Source: Gonocerus acuteangulatus (Eukaryota; Arthropoda; Insecta; Hemiptera; Coreidae). Taken from it: a stretch of DNA of 64,000 nucleotides. Location: positions 9,191,326 through 9,255,325 of the forward strand of contig OX328131.1 in assembly GCA_946811695.1 (NCBI GenBank), given 5' to 3'. The notes under the pieces are model-generated. The model did not search any database. It had not been told where the DNA came from and saw only the letters and a program-made list of their open reading frames with translations. Of this stretch, positions 36,361 through 48,035 are shown piece by piece (the stretch's first letter is position 1; each line of letters opens with the position of its first letter). Both the position numbers and the translations under genes were made by a program.

Positions 36361-36547
36361 CACTTGTTCTTTTTTCTTTGGCAGAGGGTCAATGAAGCAG
36401 AACACCATTGGTTTTTGTTCAACTATTTTATTTCATCTATTTTGCCCGACATGTTTCGTTCCTTAATTCGCACCTCTTCTGGGGCTTTCCTTATCGGGAA
36501 GTCCTCTCGTCATGTCTACTGGCTTGAGTCAGGCGTAATACTGAAGA

Positions 36548-36606
<59 letters not shown>

Positions 36607-36611
36607 TATAT
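36302..36611. repeat. Two (TA)n tracts around a possible Penelope-like fragment
   Basis: TA tracts lie at 36302-36358 and 36549-36611. Between them, the minus strand reads GAAGAGGTGCGAATTAAGG then AACGAAACATGTCGGGC. This resembles the end region of Penelope-like elements that carry hammerhead relics, though a paired stem II is not preserved. The link is weak. The 36612-37080 stretch is AT-rich and featureless. Confidence 0.4.
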
Positions 36612-37084
36612 ATGAAAGGTATATCTAACTGTTTTTGAAAAAAGTAAACAGAAAACTAGAACTTTGGGGTTACTGCGAAAGGAAGAATTGAGATGAGACT
36701 ATTTTTGTTTTTGGTTAAATTTTGCGAATTGGAAGTCTTAGGAAAAAATGTTTTTTTAACAGATATGAACAATTTTTAAGTTTTTATCTACTTTATTAAC
36801 GATCTGGAAACCTTTTGAAAATTAGTAAAAATAGGATGATATTTTTTGGATAAATGAGTGATTAAAATTTTGAAAGAGTTGCTTCCGTTCTTGTTTCCAT
36901 CGGTGCTTACTTTTTTTTTAAATTACCTTTTAACAGTCAATGTATTTCCTAAGGGAAACTAGGGAGGATAAATGAGAAAGATATATGTATTTGGTTTTTT
37001 TTTCAGAATGGTGTTCTTCGATGCAACATTCGAATATTATGTAGATTTAATTTTGTAATATTTTATCTCCAATAGCTTCTGGAA

Positions 37085-38410
37085 GGGTCAAAGACTCAAA
37101 TGCCTCTGCAATGGTCCGATCCTCCAAACCCCTAAGGAAAGATCAGAACACCCCCCCCCCCATAATGTTCAGAACTTCCAATGCCCTCCTTACTTGGTAA
37201 GGATCAGACCTTTCAGAACATCTTTGGAAGGGTAAGGGCCTCACCTTTGGATGGGTTAATGACTCAAATCTTTCTGGAGGGACCACATCCACTCACACAT
37301 CATACTCCTCTAATAACATCAGAACCTGCAAAAACCTCTGGAAGGATCAGAAACTCCAAACCCCTTTGGAAGGATTAGAACCTCTAAACCCCTCTGGATG
37401 GGTTAGTACCTCCAAGCAAGTAAGGATAAGAACTTTTTAACATCTTTGGAAGGATCGAAGCCTCTTAAGCTCTTTGGTTGGGTCAATGACTCAAACCTCT
37501 CTGGGGAGATCAGATCCTTAATACTCCTCTAATAACATCAGAACCTGTAAGCACCTCTGGAACGATCAGAACCTCCAAATCCCTCTGGAAGAATCAAAAC
37601 CTCGTATGCCCTCTACATGATCAGATATGCAAACCCCACTCTAAGGGTCAGAAATACCATAGCCCTCCGGTAGGTCCAAAACCTCCAAACCCCTCAGGGA
37701 GTATCAGAACCTCGTAACCCCCCTGAATGATCGGAAATCCAAACCCAACTGGAAGGGTCAATACCGTCAAATCTCTCATGAAGGATCAGAATCCCCAAGT
37801 ATCTCCAACTCTCTCTGGAAGGGTCAGAACTTTCAACCCCTTCTAGATGAATCAGAACATTCTAACCCCTCTGGATGATAAGTATCCCCAAATTCCACTC
37901 GATGGGTCAGAACCTCCCTTCTGGAAGCCTCAGTACCTAATTCCCCTCCTGGATGAATCCGAACCTCCTAACCCCTCTGTATGAATCAGAACCCCCAAAC
38001 CCCACTCCAAGGACCAGAACCTCCCTTCTGGAAGCCTCAGTACCTTCAAAGCCCTCTGCATGCACCAGAACCTCCTAACCCCTCCTGGATGAATCAGAAC
38101 CTCCTAACCCCTTCTGTATGAATCAGAACCCCCAAACCCCACTCGAAAGGTCAGAACCTCCCTTCTGGAAGCCTCAGTACCTCCAATCCCCCCTGGAAGC
38201 ACCAGAACCTCCTAACCCCTCCTGGATGAATAAGAACCTCCTAACCCCTTCTGTATGAATCAGAACCCCCAAACCCCACAAGAAGGGTCAGAACCTCCCT
38301 TCTGGAAGCCTCAGTACATCGTATTCCATCTGGAAGGCTCAGAACCTCCTAACCCCTTCTGTATGAATCAGAACCCCCAAACCCCGCTCGAAGGATCAGA
38401 ACCACCAAAC
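37085..38410. repeat. Degenerate 28-bp minisatellite
   Basis: The unit is roughly TGGAAGGATCAGAACCTCCA followed by AACCCCTC, with a 28-base period in the clearest stretch (near 37340). Copies are strongly diverged, and secondary repeats of several units appear toward 38.1-38.4 kb. The array ends sharply at the GC-richer segment. The open frames inside it are read-through. Confidence 0.85.
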
Positions 38411-38700
38411 TCAACCACTCGCTCCATAAATCTCGCGGATTCACTGAGATCTCGAATAGTTTCATTGCTCCTCTCCCGAATAGCCGTCCGTGATTGGCCA
38501 ATAGCTGGAGGGGTGGGGGTAAAGTGGGCGGGGTCATGTTCGCTATCCCTCTTTCAGCCAGTCTGTGCTCGTGCAGTGTGAGTGTCGGTACGTAGTGACG
38601 TCAAAACACGTTGTCAGTACGTCATATTGTCATCGAGTCATCATTGTCGACTATTCAAGTCGACCATCGACACGCCTTACTTCCTTCCCATGTGAGTATC
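38411..38700 (+). promoter_or_regulatory. Candidate host-gene promoter and first exon
   Basis: A stretch rich in CpG relative to its surroundings carries, in order: ATTGGCCAAT (38494-38503, overlapping CCAAT boxes on both strands), GGGCGGGG (38527-38534, Sp1/KLF-type), the initiator-like TTTCAGCCAGTC (about 38553-38564) and TGACGTCA (38597-38604, a consensus CRE). GT at 38692 in CCCATGTGAGTATC matches a 5' splice donor. No long coding frame starts here, so a first exon would be mostly 5' UTR. Nothing downstream in the window is a recognisable second exon. Each motif is short; the clustering is the argument. Confidence 0.4.
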
Positions 38701-40410
38701 TCATTTATATTAACCTACTCATAAAATATTGTATCAATAATGCTTCTTGAAATTTATTAACTATTTAATTAGTCAAGGAATTGATTTAAATATTGTCACT
38801 AAGTCACATTACAAGCTGGAAGTGACCCCGCAAAGTAGTGACAACTCCTTCTGAAACAGTGTGCGAGATTCGCCACGTGTTCTTCGACATTCTCGTTCAT
38901 AGTAAATATTTAACTCTCCCTTTAATAAAAACTTATTTCTCCTTGGAAACACTAAAATAAATAACAAAAATTATTTATTATTTATCAGAGCAACTCCACC
39001 AAATCATTAGCTGGGACGTCTATACTGAATTTAGCAAAATCTTAAATTGTAGCAAATGAAAGTAGAATTTTTGTGGAATACCTTAAAAAATAATTTCGCA
39101 CAAAATATAAAAATAATATGCAAAAAGGAAGTATTCATAATTTATTCAAATCAACCAAAATAATCACTAAGTAAAAAAAGAAATATTCTTCTATGGCGGG
39201 CTTATTTAGTAATAGCTTATATTTTTTATAACAACATTTTTTTTTTTTTATCAAAAATAAAATTATGTTTTTTTTTTGTATTTAATAAATTTTCAATATC
39301 ATAAATAATTGTTATAAAATTGAATATAAATGTCTTCTTGTTCCTGGATATATTTTCAAAACAAAACATTTACTTATCTAATAAAGTATAATATATTATA
39401 AAATGCCCTTTTACCATCAGGTGTATTTCTCAAATCGTAATTATTCAAAATTTTACAATAATGTACTGATTTTAAACTTTGCCAATATTGATAACTTGCA
39501 GATATTATAAATGCATAATTCCTTACAAGATTATATTTTTTTACACAAAGTCATTAATAAATGTGTAAAATAACATACAAAAATATTAAAACTTTCCAAA
39601 ATTTCGAAATAGTCTCATTTTCTCTATAAATTTCAATAATAGTCTTCAAAAGATTTTTTCTTTCAAAGTTATAGTAACCTTAAAATGTAGAACTTTATTT
39701 TTTACATATTTCATTTTATAAATATTATGTTTATTTTAGATATTATTTTTTACATATAAGATCAATAATTAATAAGTTGAAAACTAACAATGAGTTGTAA
39801 GATATTGATGACACAATATAGATTTTATATCACCAATAAAGTATTATATCATAGTTTTTTACCATTTAGTATTTAGTGCTCATATATATTTAATAAAATG
39901 TAAACTAAAAATTCTAAAACGCAGGAAATTAGCGCTTTTTCATAAATTAAGTGCCATTTGTAATACCCAGAAGAGAGAAAGCAAATATTTTCTGAAAAAT
40001 TTGAACGCTTAATCCAATGGAATATTGAAGAAAAGTTAGATTTTTATTAATTCTTTAAAAAAAAAATATATAAACGAATGCTTCAATGGTTACTAATATT
40101 AAGACTATTAAGAATTGAAACCTTTTATCTTAAAAGAATTTATATATTCAAATTCAATAAATATTGAAAAGGTTTTTTTTCTAAACCTCAAATACCGATT
40201 TATGGTTCGATTAATTATTATCTTACTAACTTATTATTTTAAAACCTTTCTGACATTATCAATACAAATGAGCGAATGTTTTAGACATTTTAGTAACTTT
40301 TCGAAGGGATATAGCTTTTGAGGTTGTAAACATGGAAGAATTCTTCAAAAATGTCTTCAAATCTTCGTCCAACGTACCTACTAGATATCGACAATGATCT
40401 CCGTTAATAT
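38701..40410. other. AT-rich stretch without recognisable genes or repeats
   Basis: About 1.7 kb of AT-rich sequence without clear tandem or inverted repeats and without homology to other parts of the window. This is unusual here. It would suit an intron downstream of the candidate donor at 38692, but nothing proves that. The 68-residue frame at 40115-40321 has no recognisable features. Confidence 0.4.
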
Positions 40411-40412
40411 AT

Positions 40413-40475
<63 letters not shown>

Positions 40476-40560
40476 ATTTATATGTCTGTTAATAGGATAG
40501 TTATGTTCATAGCGCTCAAAAGTTTTGTGTTCAGGAGCTTCTAGGTGTACCTTTTATTGG
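40350..40560 (+). repeat. Divergent fragment of repeat F with (TA)n
   Basis: CTACTAGATATCGACAATGA, CTCCGTTAATATATA, a (TA)n tract (about 40423-40470) and ATGTCTGTTAATAGGATAG follow the same order as the start of repeat F at 52868 and 62650. Confidence 0.55.
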
Positions 40561-41072
40561 TATTATGACGACTGAATTAGAATTAGACTATCAGGATGGA
40601 GTAATTTTTAAGAAAAGGATATATTGGGATAAAGAAAGTTCCAGGTTACATTTGAAGTTGTGGAAATATAAGTTAAAAAAATTGCATGTTCTTTTTTGTT
40701 AGTTCGTGACGTATTTAATTAGAAGACTTACATAGTTGGTTATTTCGCAATAAGAAAATTGTCTTTTGAAGCGAGGTCAAGAGACAGAATCGCGTCAGAT
40801 AAATAAAATATTTTACAAAAAAAATGTTAAAACAATTTTTTGACATCTAAGTCCTTTACAAAATGAAATATATAAAGAAGAGGTGAATTAACGACATTAT
40901 TTTTTTATAACCTTGAGTAATTTCGGTATCTAATAGGTAGAATCGATGAATATTTTCAAATATTCATTTTTAGTGCAACCTCAATAGCTACATTTTTTTC
41001 TGTATGTGCTAACTGACTGCTCGAAAGCTGAATAACCTTTCTGCCAAGTAGATTCTCATGTAATTTTCGAAA

Positions 41073-41633
41073 AGACTACCTCATCGGGAAAAATCAGTGC
41101 TATATTTCGAAAAGACTAACTCTTCGGGAAAAATCAGTGCTATATTTCGAAAAGACTAACTCTTCGGGAAAAAATCAGTGCTATATTTCGAAAAGACTAA
41201 CTCTTCGGGAAAAATCAGTGCTATATTTCGAAAAGACTAACTCTTCGGGAAAAATCAGTGCTATATTTCGAAAAGACTAACTCTTCGGGAAAAATCAGTG
41301 CTATATTTCGAAAAGACTAACTCTTCGGGAAAAATCAGTGCTATATTTCGAAAAGACTACCTCTTCGGGAAAAATCAGTGCTATATTTCGAAAAGACTAC
41401 CTCTTCGGGAAAAATCAGTGCTATATTTCGAAAAGAGTAACTCTTCGGGAAAAATCAGTGCTATATTTCGAAAAGACTAACTCTTCGGGAAAAATCAGTG
41501 CTATATTTCGAAAAGACTTCCTCTTCGGGAAAAATCAGTGCTATATTTCGAAAAGTCTAACTCTTCGGGAAAAATCAGTGCTATATTTCGAAAAGACTAA
41601 CTCTTCGGGAAAAATCAGTGCTATATTTCGAAA
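41073..41633. repeat. 40-bp minisatellite, 14 copies
   Basis: The unit is CTATATTTCGAAAAGACTAA followed by CTCTTCGGGAAAAATCAGTG, nearly invariant. As 40 leaves remainder 1 on division by three, three units make a 40-residue protein period. That gives the artificial 125-residue frame at 41338-41715 on the plus strand. Confidence 0.97.
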
Positions 41634-41775
41634 ATTTAGGTTTCCTAATTATTATTTTTTTAAATACTTCTCCGCAGTAAAAACTGAATTTGTCAATAAA
41701 CCGAAAGGGAGATAATTGAAGAAGTTTTTATTGCCACTTGAGGTTTTGGCCATCTTGACTCCAAATCAAGCAGGT

Positions 41776-42255
41776 AATTTTAGTTGGTGGCTGTTAAAAA
41801 GTCTTGACTAAAATTAGACTAGTGTACCATTTTAGTTGGTGGCTGTTAAAAAGTCTTGACTAAAATTAGACTAGTGTACCATTTTAGTTGGTGGCTGTTA
41901 AAAAGTCTTGACTAAAATTAGACTAGTGTACCATTTTAGTTGGTGGCTGTTAAAAAGTCTTGACTAAAATTAGACTAGTGTACCATTTTAGTTGGTGGCT
42001 GTTAAAAAGTCTTGACTAAAATTAGACTAGTGTACCATTTTAGTTGGTGGCTGTTAAAAAGTCTTGACTAAAATTAGACTAGTGTACCATTTTAGTTGGT
42101 GGCTGTTAAAAAGTCTTGACTAAAATTAGACTAGTGTACCATTTTAGTTGGTGGCTGTTAAAAAGTCTTGACTAAAATTAGACTAGTGTACCATTTTAGT
42201 TGGTGGCTGTTAAAAAGTCTTGACTAAAATTAGACTAGTGTACCATTTTAGTTTT
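41776..42255. repeat. 52-bp minisatellite, about nine copies
   Basis: The unit contains ATTTTAGTTGGTGGCTGTTA, AAAAGTCTTGACTAAAATTA and GACTAGTGTACC, exactly 52 bases apart and essentially identical. Each unit carries TTTTAGT and ACTAAAA, which can pair. It is unrelated in sequence to the 52-bp array at 34.9 kb. Confidence 0.97.
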
Positions 42256-42386
42256 TGGTCATCATAACTAAAAATTGAGACAAGTGTACCTTTTTAGTCG
42301 GTATCCGTTCTATCTTCAAATGGGATGAATATCCAAATGCTCTTATTTAATGCAAACATATCCAATTGTGGATATTTTTAACTCTA

Positions 42387-43096
42387 TTAATTACATAGCC
42401 ACAAAAAAAATAAATAAAAAATAAGTTCAGACCCACAGACCATATTTACTATTTATTTTTGGGGTAGTTGAATCCGAATGCGGGGTCAGAAAAAAAAAAA
42501 ACTGCACTTTTTGATAGAGCCTAGCCCCCAAAACTCATAATTTAGTATATATTACACTATAATCTTCTTATTCATATCGTTAACCAAAATGAACGACTAT
42601 TTCCTGTGTACTGCCTTTCAGAGTTTCAAAAATACAAATTTTTAAGACCTAATCGAAGTCGATTGGTCCATTTGAAGCCACGTTACAGCGTATTAAGTAT
42701 ATTACTTTTTTTTAAAAAAAGTTTGCGTTTTTGCTTTCATTTTTGCACTGTTTATGTTTTCTGATGCATATTATCTTTGCGTTTTTATACAAAGGCCTTC
42801 GGAGGTGATTCTTGAACTGCTGCAACCCTTAAAATCCCAAAATAAAACCCATAAAAAATTGCAACCCCATGTTTGATTCGAGCAGCGTATCAATTGAAGT
42901 AAATAAAATAAATGTGTTAAAATATATTAATTACGTTTTCATTTTCATAAAAGATTATTGTGTTAAATATCCTAAATTATGAGTTTGGGGGGGGGGCTTC
43001 AACAAAAAGTGCAGGGGTTTTTCTGACCCCGGATTCCGATTCAGCGACTCAGTAGTAGTAAATATGGTCTGTTTTTTTTTGTGGCTGTGTTATTAA
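42387..43096. mobile_element. Inverted-repeat element flanked by TTAA
   Basis: TTAA at 42387-42390 and 43093-43096 bound arms of roughly 130-160 bp. The arms share TAGCCACAAAAAAA, CAGACCATATTTACTA, GGGGTCAGAAAAA, CTGCACTTTTTG and CAAACTCATAATTTA in mirrored order. The right arm contains a run of ten G. The interior is non-coding. TTAA flanks would suit piggyBac, but the termini differ from the 5.5-kb element. Confidence 0.65.
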
Positions 43097-43154
43097 CGTT
43101 AATAAATTGGAGAGACCAGTTAAAAATACTACACAACTTACTTGACATATTGGG

Positions 43155-45853
43155 TGGAGTGAATAAAAGCTAGCAATTGCTAGAACTAGGTATTTTCCAA
43201 GCAATTGCTAAGGGCCGAGTGAATAAAAAGGTTAGCTGCAGCTAGGGCTAGCATTTGCTTAGTTTATCACGGTTCCTAGCTGCAGCTAGGTAGAAGGTAT
43301 GAATAAAGAGCCGTGACTAGGTTCTAAGGGTAGCAATTGCTAAGGGCCGAGTGAATAAAAAGGTTAGCTGCAGCTAGGGCTTGCATTTGCTTAGTTTATC
43401 ACGGTTCCTAGCTGCAGCTAGGTAGAAGGTATGAATAAAGAGCTGTGACTAGGTTCTAAGGGTAGCAATTGCTAAGGGCCGAGTGAATAAAAAGGTTAGC
43501 TGCAGCTAGGGCTAGTACTTGCTTAGTTTATCACGGTTCCTAGCTGCAGCTAGGTAGAAGGTGTGAATATAGAGCTGTGACTAGGTTCTAAGGTTAGCAA
43601 TTGCTAAGGGCCGAGTGAATAAAAAGGTTAGCTGCAGCTAGGCCTAGCATTTGCTTAGTTTATCACGGTTCCTAGCTGCAGCTAGGTAGAAGGTATGAAT
43701 AAATAGCTGTGACTAGGTTCTAAGGGTAGCAATTGCTAAGGGCCGAGTGAATAAAAAGGTTAGCTGCAGCTAGGCCTAGCATTTGCTTAGTTTATCACGG
43801 TTCCTAGCTGCAGCTAGGTAGAAGGTATGAATAAATAGCTGTGACTAGGTTCTAAGGGTAGCAATTGCTAAGGGCCGAGTGAATAAAAAGGTTAGCTGCA
43901 GCTAGGCCTAGCATTTGCTTAGTTTATCACGGTTCCTAGCTGCAGCTAGGTAGAAGGTGTGAATATAGAGCTGTGACTAGGTTCTAAGGGTAGCAATTGC
44001 TTAGGGCCGAGTGAATAAAAAGGTTAGCTGCAGCTAGGGCTAGCATTTGCTTAGTTTATCACGGTTCCTAGCTGCAGCTAGGTAGAAGGTATGAATAAAG
44101 AGCTGTGACTAGGTTCTAAGGGTAGCAATTGCTTAGGGCCGAGTGAATAAAAAGGTTAGCTGCAGCTAGGGCTAGCATTTGCTTAGTTTATCACGGTTCC
44201 TAGCTGCAGCTAGGTAGAAGGTATGAATAAAGAGCTGTGACTAGGTTCTAAGGGTAGCAATTGCTTAGGGCCGAGTGAATAAAAAGGTTAGCTGCAGCTA
44301 GGGCTAGCATTTGCTTAGTTTATCACGGTTCCTAGCTGCAGCTAGGTAGAAGGTATGAATAAATAGCTGTGACTAGGTTCTAAGGGTAGCAATTGCTAAG
44401 GGCCGAGTGAATAAAAAGGTTAGCTGCAGCTAGGCCTAGCATTTGCTTAGTTTATCACGGTTCCTAGCTGCAGCTAGGTAGAAGGTGTGAATATAGAGCT
44501 GTGACTAGGTTCTAAGGTTAGCAATTGCTAAGGGCCGAGTGAATAAAAAGGTTAGCTGCAGCTAGGCCTAGCATTTGCTTAGTTTATCACGGTTCCTAGC
44601 TGCAGCTAGGTAGAAGGTGTGAATATAGAGCTGTGACTAGGTTCTAAGGGTAGCAATTGCTAAGGGCCGAGTGAATAAAAAGGTTAGCTGCAGCTAGGGC
44701 TAGCATTTGCTTAGTTTATCACGGTTCCTAGCTGCAGCTAGGTAGAAGGTGTGAATAAATAGCTGTGACTAGGTTTTAAGGTTAGCAATTGCTAAGGGCC
44801 GAGTGAATAAAAAGGTTAGCTGCAGCTAGGCCTAGCATTTGCTTAGTTTATCACGGTTCCTAGCTGCAGCTAGGTAGAAGGTATGAATAAATAGCTGTGA
44901 CTAGGTTCTAAGGGTAGCAATTGCTAAGGGCCGAGTGAATAAAAAGGTTAGCTGCAGCTAGGGCTAGCATTTGCTTAGTTTATCACGGTTCCTAGCTGCA
45001 GCTAGGTAGAAGGTGTGAATAAAGAGCTGTGACTAGGTTCTAAGGGTAGCAATTGCTTAGGGCCGAGTGAATAAAAAGGTTAGCTGCAGCTAGGGCTAGC
45101 ATTTGCTTAGTTAATCACGGTTCCTAGCTGCAGCTAGGTAGAAGGTGTGAATAAAGAGCTGTGACTAGGTTCTAAGGGTAGCAATTGCTTAGGGCCGAGT
45201 GAATAAAAAGGTTAGCTGCAGCTAGGGCTAGCATTTGCTTAGTTTATCACGGTTCCTAGCTGCAGCTAGGTAGAAGGTATGAATAAATAGCTGTGACTAG
45301 GTTCTAAGGGTAGCAATTGCTAAGGGCCGAGTGAATAAAAAGGCTAGCTGCAGCTAGGCCTAGCATTTGCTTAGTTTATCACGGTTCCTAGCTGCAGCTA
45401 GGTAGAAGGTGTGAATAAAGAGCTGTGACTAGGTTCTAAGGGTAGCAATTGCTAAGGGCCGAGTGAATATAAAGGTTAGCTGCAGCTAGGGCTAGCATTT
45501 GCTTAGTTTATCACGGTTCCTAGCTGCAGCTAGGTAGAAGGTGTGAATAAAGAGCTGTGACTAGGTTCTAAGGGTAGCAATTGCTTAGGGCCGAGTGAAT
45601 AAAAAGGTTAGCTGCAGCTAGGGCTAGCATTTGCTTAGTTAATCACGGTTCCTAGCTGCAGCTAGGTAGAAGGTGTGAATAAAGAGCTGTGACTAGGTTC
45701 TAAGGGTAGCAATTGCTTAGGGCCGAGTGAATAAAAAGGTTAGCTGCAGCTAGGGCTAGCATTTGCTTAGTTTATCACGGTTCCTAGCTGCAGCTAGGTA
45801 GAAGGTGTGAATAAAGAGCTGTGACTAGGTTCTAAGGTTAGCAATTGCTAAGG
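43155..45853. repeat. 132-bp satellite, about 20 copies, rich in palindromes
   Basis: The spacing is 132 (43328, 43460). Each unit contains the perfect palindromes CCTAGCTGCAGCTAGG and TAGCAATTGCTA, plus TTAGCTGCAGCTAGG and GGGCCGAGTGAATAAAAAGG. Variants (GGGCTAGC/GGCCTAGC, GTATGAATAAA/GTGTGAATATA, TGCTAAGG/TGCTTAGG) are interspersed. The array is bracketed by related sequences: GTGAATAAAAGCTAGCAATT on the left and, inverted, GCTAGCTTTTTATTTAG on the right at about 45880-45897. Confidence 0.96.
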
Positions 45854-46828
45854 AAAAAGCTAGTCTGTTCTGGTTCATGCTAGCTTTTTATTTAGTCTTT
45901 TTTTTTCGCTCAATTACGGCGGCGTTTACTCATGTTCGTAAGGAAAAGGAATATTATATGCGCCGGTCTTCAAGTTTTATTTTCATCTTCTTTAGCTACA
46001 TTTCCTGCAGTAAAACGATTCTTTGAAGTTCTGGAGTTGTCGAATGTTTTTTTTCTTCCTTACCGTAAACCTCAACCATTTTCGCACTTTTTCAATTTTT
46101 TATTTGCAATTTGTTGTATCAGTGCCCATTTGAAGTCTTCCTGGGATTTTTGCCCTTAATCAATAATTTGTAAACATATTTTCCCTACTGCTTCAATTTT
46201 ATAGGCTTATTGCCGGTGGCTTTTTGGTCGGTTTTCTTCTTTATGCTTGATTTAATGTTACCCAGGTAGCCCTTATATCGACAAGATACTCCAACATTAA
46301 CAACAAAACTTAATTAGAATTATAAAATTTAAATATAATTGAATCTTATTGCTATTACGCACTGTCGACTGGTCGCCGGCGACTCTGACTTACGTTAGTT
46401 TCAATGGACGCGTACGAACTTGGTCGCCAGTCGCCCGGGCGACCCGTTGTGTAGTTGCGACTCACAAGCGACTTTCGGTCGCTCTCTAACTAAGAGTGCT
46501 GAGAGTCGCAATTTTCAACTACCACTTCAAGTACCTCGCAAGATTCTGAAATTTTAGATTTATTTCGAATCTTTATTTTATTTTATTTTTTGTGGTTTTA
46601 TTAATCAATGTGTTACATTTGTCCAGAATAAAAGTAAAAATATTGTTTATATTACTTATTGAAGGTATTTTTTTAATACATATATATATTATCTTATTTC
46701 TTGCCATTTTGTCTCATATTTTTTTTTTTTTTTTTGTGTTATTTCTATAATGTTGTTATTTATTTATTTGTTGTTTTCTTTTCGACTGCGACCGATTCTT
46801 AATGTCATAAAACTATTATCTAACGCAA
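45854..46828. other. Non-repetitive stretch with TCGCC inverted motifs
   Basis: No supported gene. At 46360-46510 the sequence is GC-richer with repeated GTCGC/GCGAC motifs (GTCGACTGGTCGCC, GGTCGCCAGTCGCCCG). These could be the terminal part of a DNA transposon such as a PIF/Harbinger type. A short minus-strand run, EDFKWALIQQIANKKLKK, ends at a stop near 46078 and is weakly suggestive of a transposon DNA-binding protein. The plus-strand frame at 45932-46159 has no support. Confidence 0.3.
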
Positions 46829-46896
46829 TAAAATAACTACTTATCTGCCGTGGCGAAGCACAGGTATTCAGCTAGTATATATATATATATATATAT
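46829..46896 (-). repeat. 5' fragment of element A plus (TA)n
   Basis: The minus strand begins TAGCTGAATACCTGTGCTTC then GCCACGGCAGATAAG, the start of element A. The adjoining TA tract covers about 46876-46896. Confidence 0.65.
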
Positions 46897-46904
46897 AAAA
46901 AAAT

Positions 46905-47209
46905 CAGTCCCGTAACAGGCCACAAGGGCCCAGAGGGGCAGATACTGTAGAGGTATCTGATTCTTGACCGTACGGCACACTAGGGAGATAGTTTGGTCAA
47001 CACTATGCTCCGGCCGCCTGATTTTCCCCTCGGCTGCTTCGACTGCAAGAGTCATTAGCACCCAGGGTACCCATTATTAATTAAATTAATTAAAGGCTGG
47101 GTGAGCCTAGGGACGATCTGGGACCCCAAGTCCAAACCTCGAACGGCAGCACTAGAAGAAAAAATCTTTAGTGCGCGCTCGGGTTTTGAACCTTGAGCTA
47201 ACCTCGCCC

Positions 47210-47211
<2 letters not shown>
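46905..47211 (-). mobile_element. SINE family S2 copy, longest version
   Basis: On the minus strand: a B-box-like GGTTCAAAACCCGAG, then GGGGTCCCAGATCGTCCC, CAGCCTTTAATTAATTTAAT, TAATAATGGGTACCCTGG, AGGGGAAAATCAGGCGGCCG, GTGTGCCGTACGGTCAAG and CCCCTCTGGGCCCTTGTGG. The A-box side of the head is lost at a (TA)n tract (47212-47264). This copy is uninterrupted at TAATAATGG and so shows the pre-insertion state of the copy at 35.7 kb. Confidence 0.65.

Positions 47212-47264
<53 letters not shown>
47212..47264. repeat. (TA)n microsatellite
   Basis: About 52 bases of TA adjoining the S2 SINE. The mirrored Ile-Tyr frames here are artefacts. Confidence 0.97.
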
Positions 47265-47269
<5 letters not shown>

Positions 47270-47624
47270 TTATCACACATGCATATATACATAAAAGTAC
47301 CAGTTAACTCCGAGGGGAAGAAACTTCTGTTCTTCCGTCCCGAAACTCAATACACTGCCTTTCCATAACAAACTTCATGAAGAAAAGTTTGTTAAGCCGA
47401 CAAATCGTTCAAGTAGAAAGGCTTGAATATGGGGCCCAAATCATAAAATAATAACTTATAAAATAATTATACTTTTAAATACTATAAATAAATTGTTACA
47501 AGAAACATTTTTGGGGAAAATTAGCTAATTTCAGGGCGTAAAATATCTCAAAAATGGTTTTGAAATCGTGATAAGTGAAAGACGACCATTCGAAAGCTTA
47601 CTAAATTCTCTACCAAAAAAGTCC

Positions 47625-48035
47625 GTCACGCAGGAGCTGCATAACTAAGCACTTTCCTCAGAATTTGGGTTGTGTAGACTGGTTTCCAGAACAATTTGCT
47701 TAAAACATCCTACATAAATAAAATAAAAACATGAATAGTTCTCTTTTAATTTTGTTATGAGTAACTGTTCAATTATTAATTTGCTTCCAGAGTTATGTTT
47801 ACACATGGTACCTACTACACTACTTAATAAATACAAAAAACTTCATATTTTCGTCTTTTAATCTGACGCAGGAACAGGATGCAGTCCCTCTAGTGGGAGA
47901 TAGCGCTCCTTTCGGTGGCCTTGCGAACCTACGTCTGGCGGGCTGCTCTATTGAAATATATTACAAATTAAACCCCCCTTTCCGATTGACCGATTTAGCT
48001 CATTTTTACAACACTTCTTTCCAGAAATAAGTGCT
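47625..48035 (-). repeat. Repeat F, minus-strand copy (3' half)
   Basis: In reverse it matches 53640-54046: TAATTTGTAATATATTTCAA, GTAGTGTAGTAGGTACCATG, AACATAACTCTGGAAGCAAA, GAAAGTGCTTAGTTATGCAG and CTCCTGCGTGACGGAC. The frames at 47645-47836 and 53831-54022 are the same repeat read in the same direction. Their near-identity reflects copy homology rather than a conserved gene, since the third copy (63.5 kb) is not open in that frame. Confidence 0.75.

Noticed and set aside
38255..38581. 108-residue frame overlapping the candidate promoter
   Set aside because: Its first two thirds are minisatellite read-through, and the rest crosses the CCAAT and GC boxes.
41298..41715. 60- and 125-residue repetitive frames
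   Set aside because: Artefacts of a 40-bp tandem repeat without stops in three shifted frames.
45932..46159. 75-residue plus-strand frame with a hydrophobic middle
   Set aside because: No family resemblance and no start context; the minus strand is slightly more protein-like, but also broken.
47645..47836. Conserved 63-residue protein (similar frame at 53831-54022)
   Set aside because: Both lie inside copies of repeat F; the third copy at 63.5 kb is not open, so the similarity is repeat homology.
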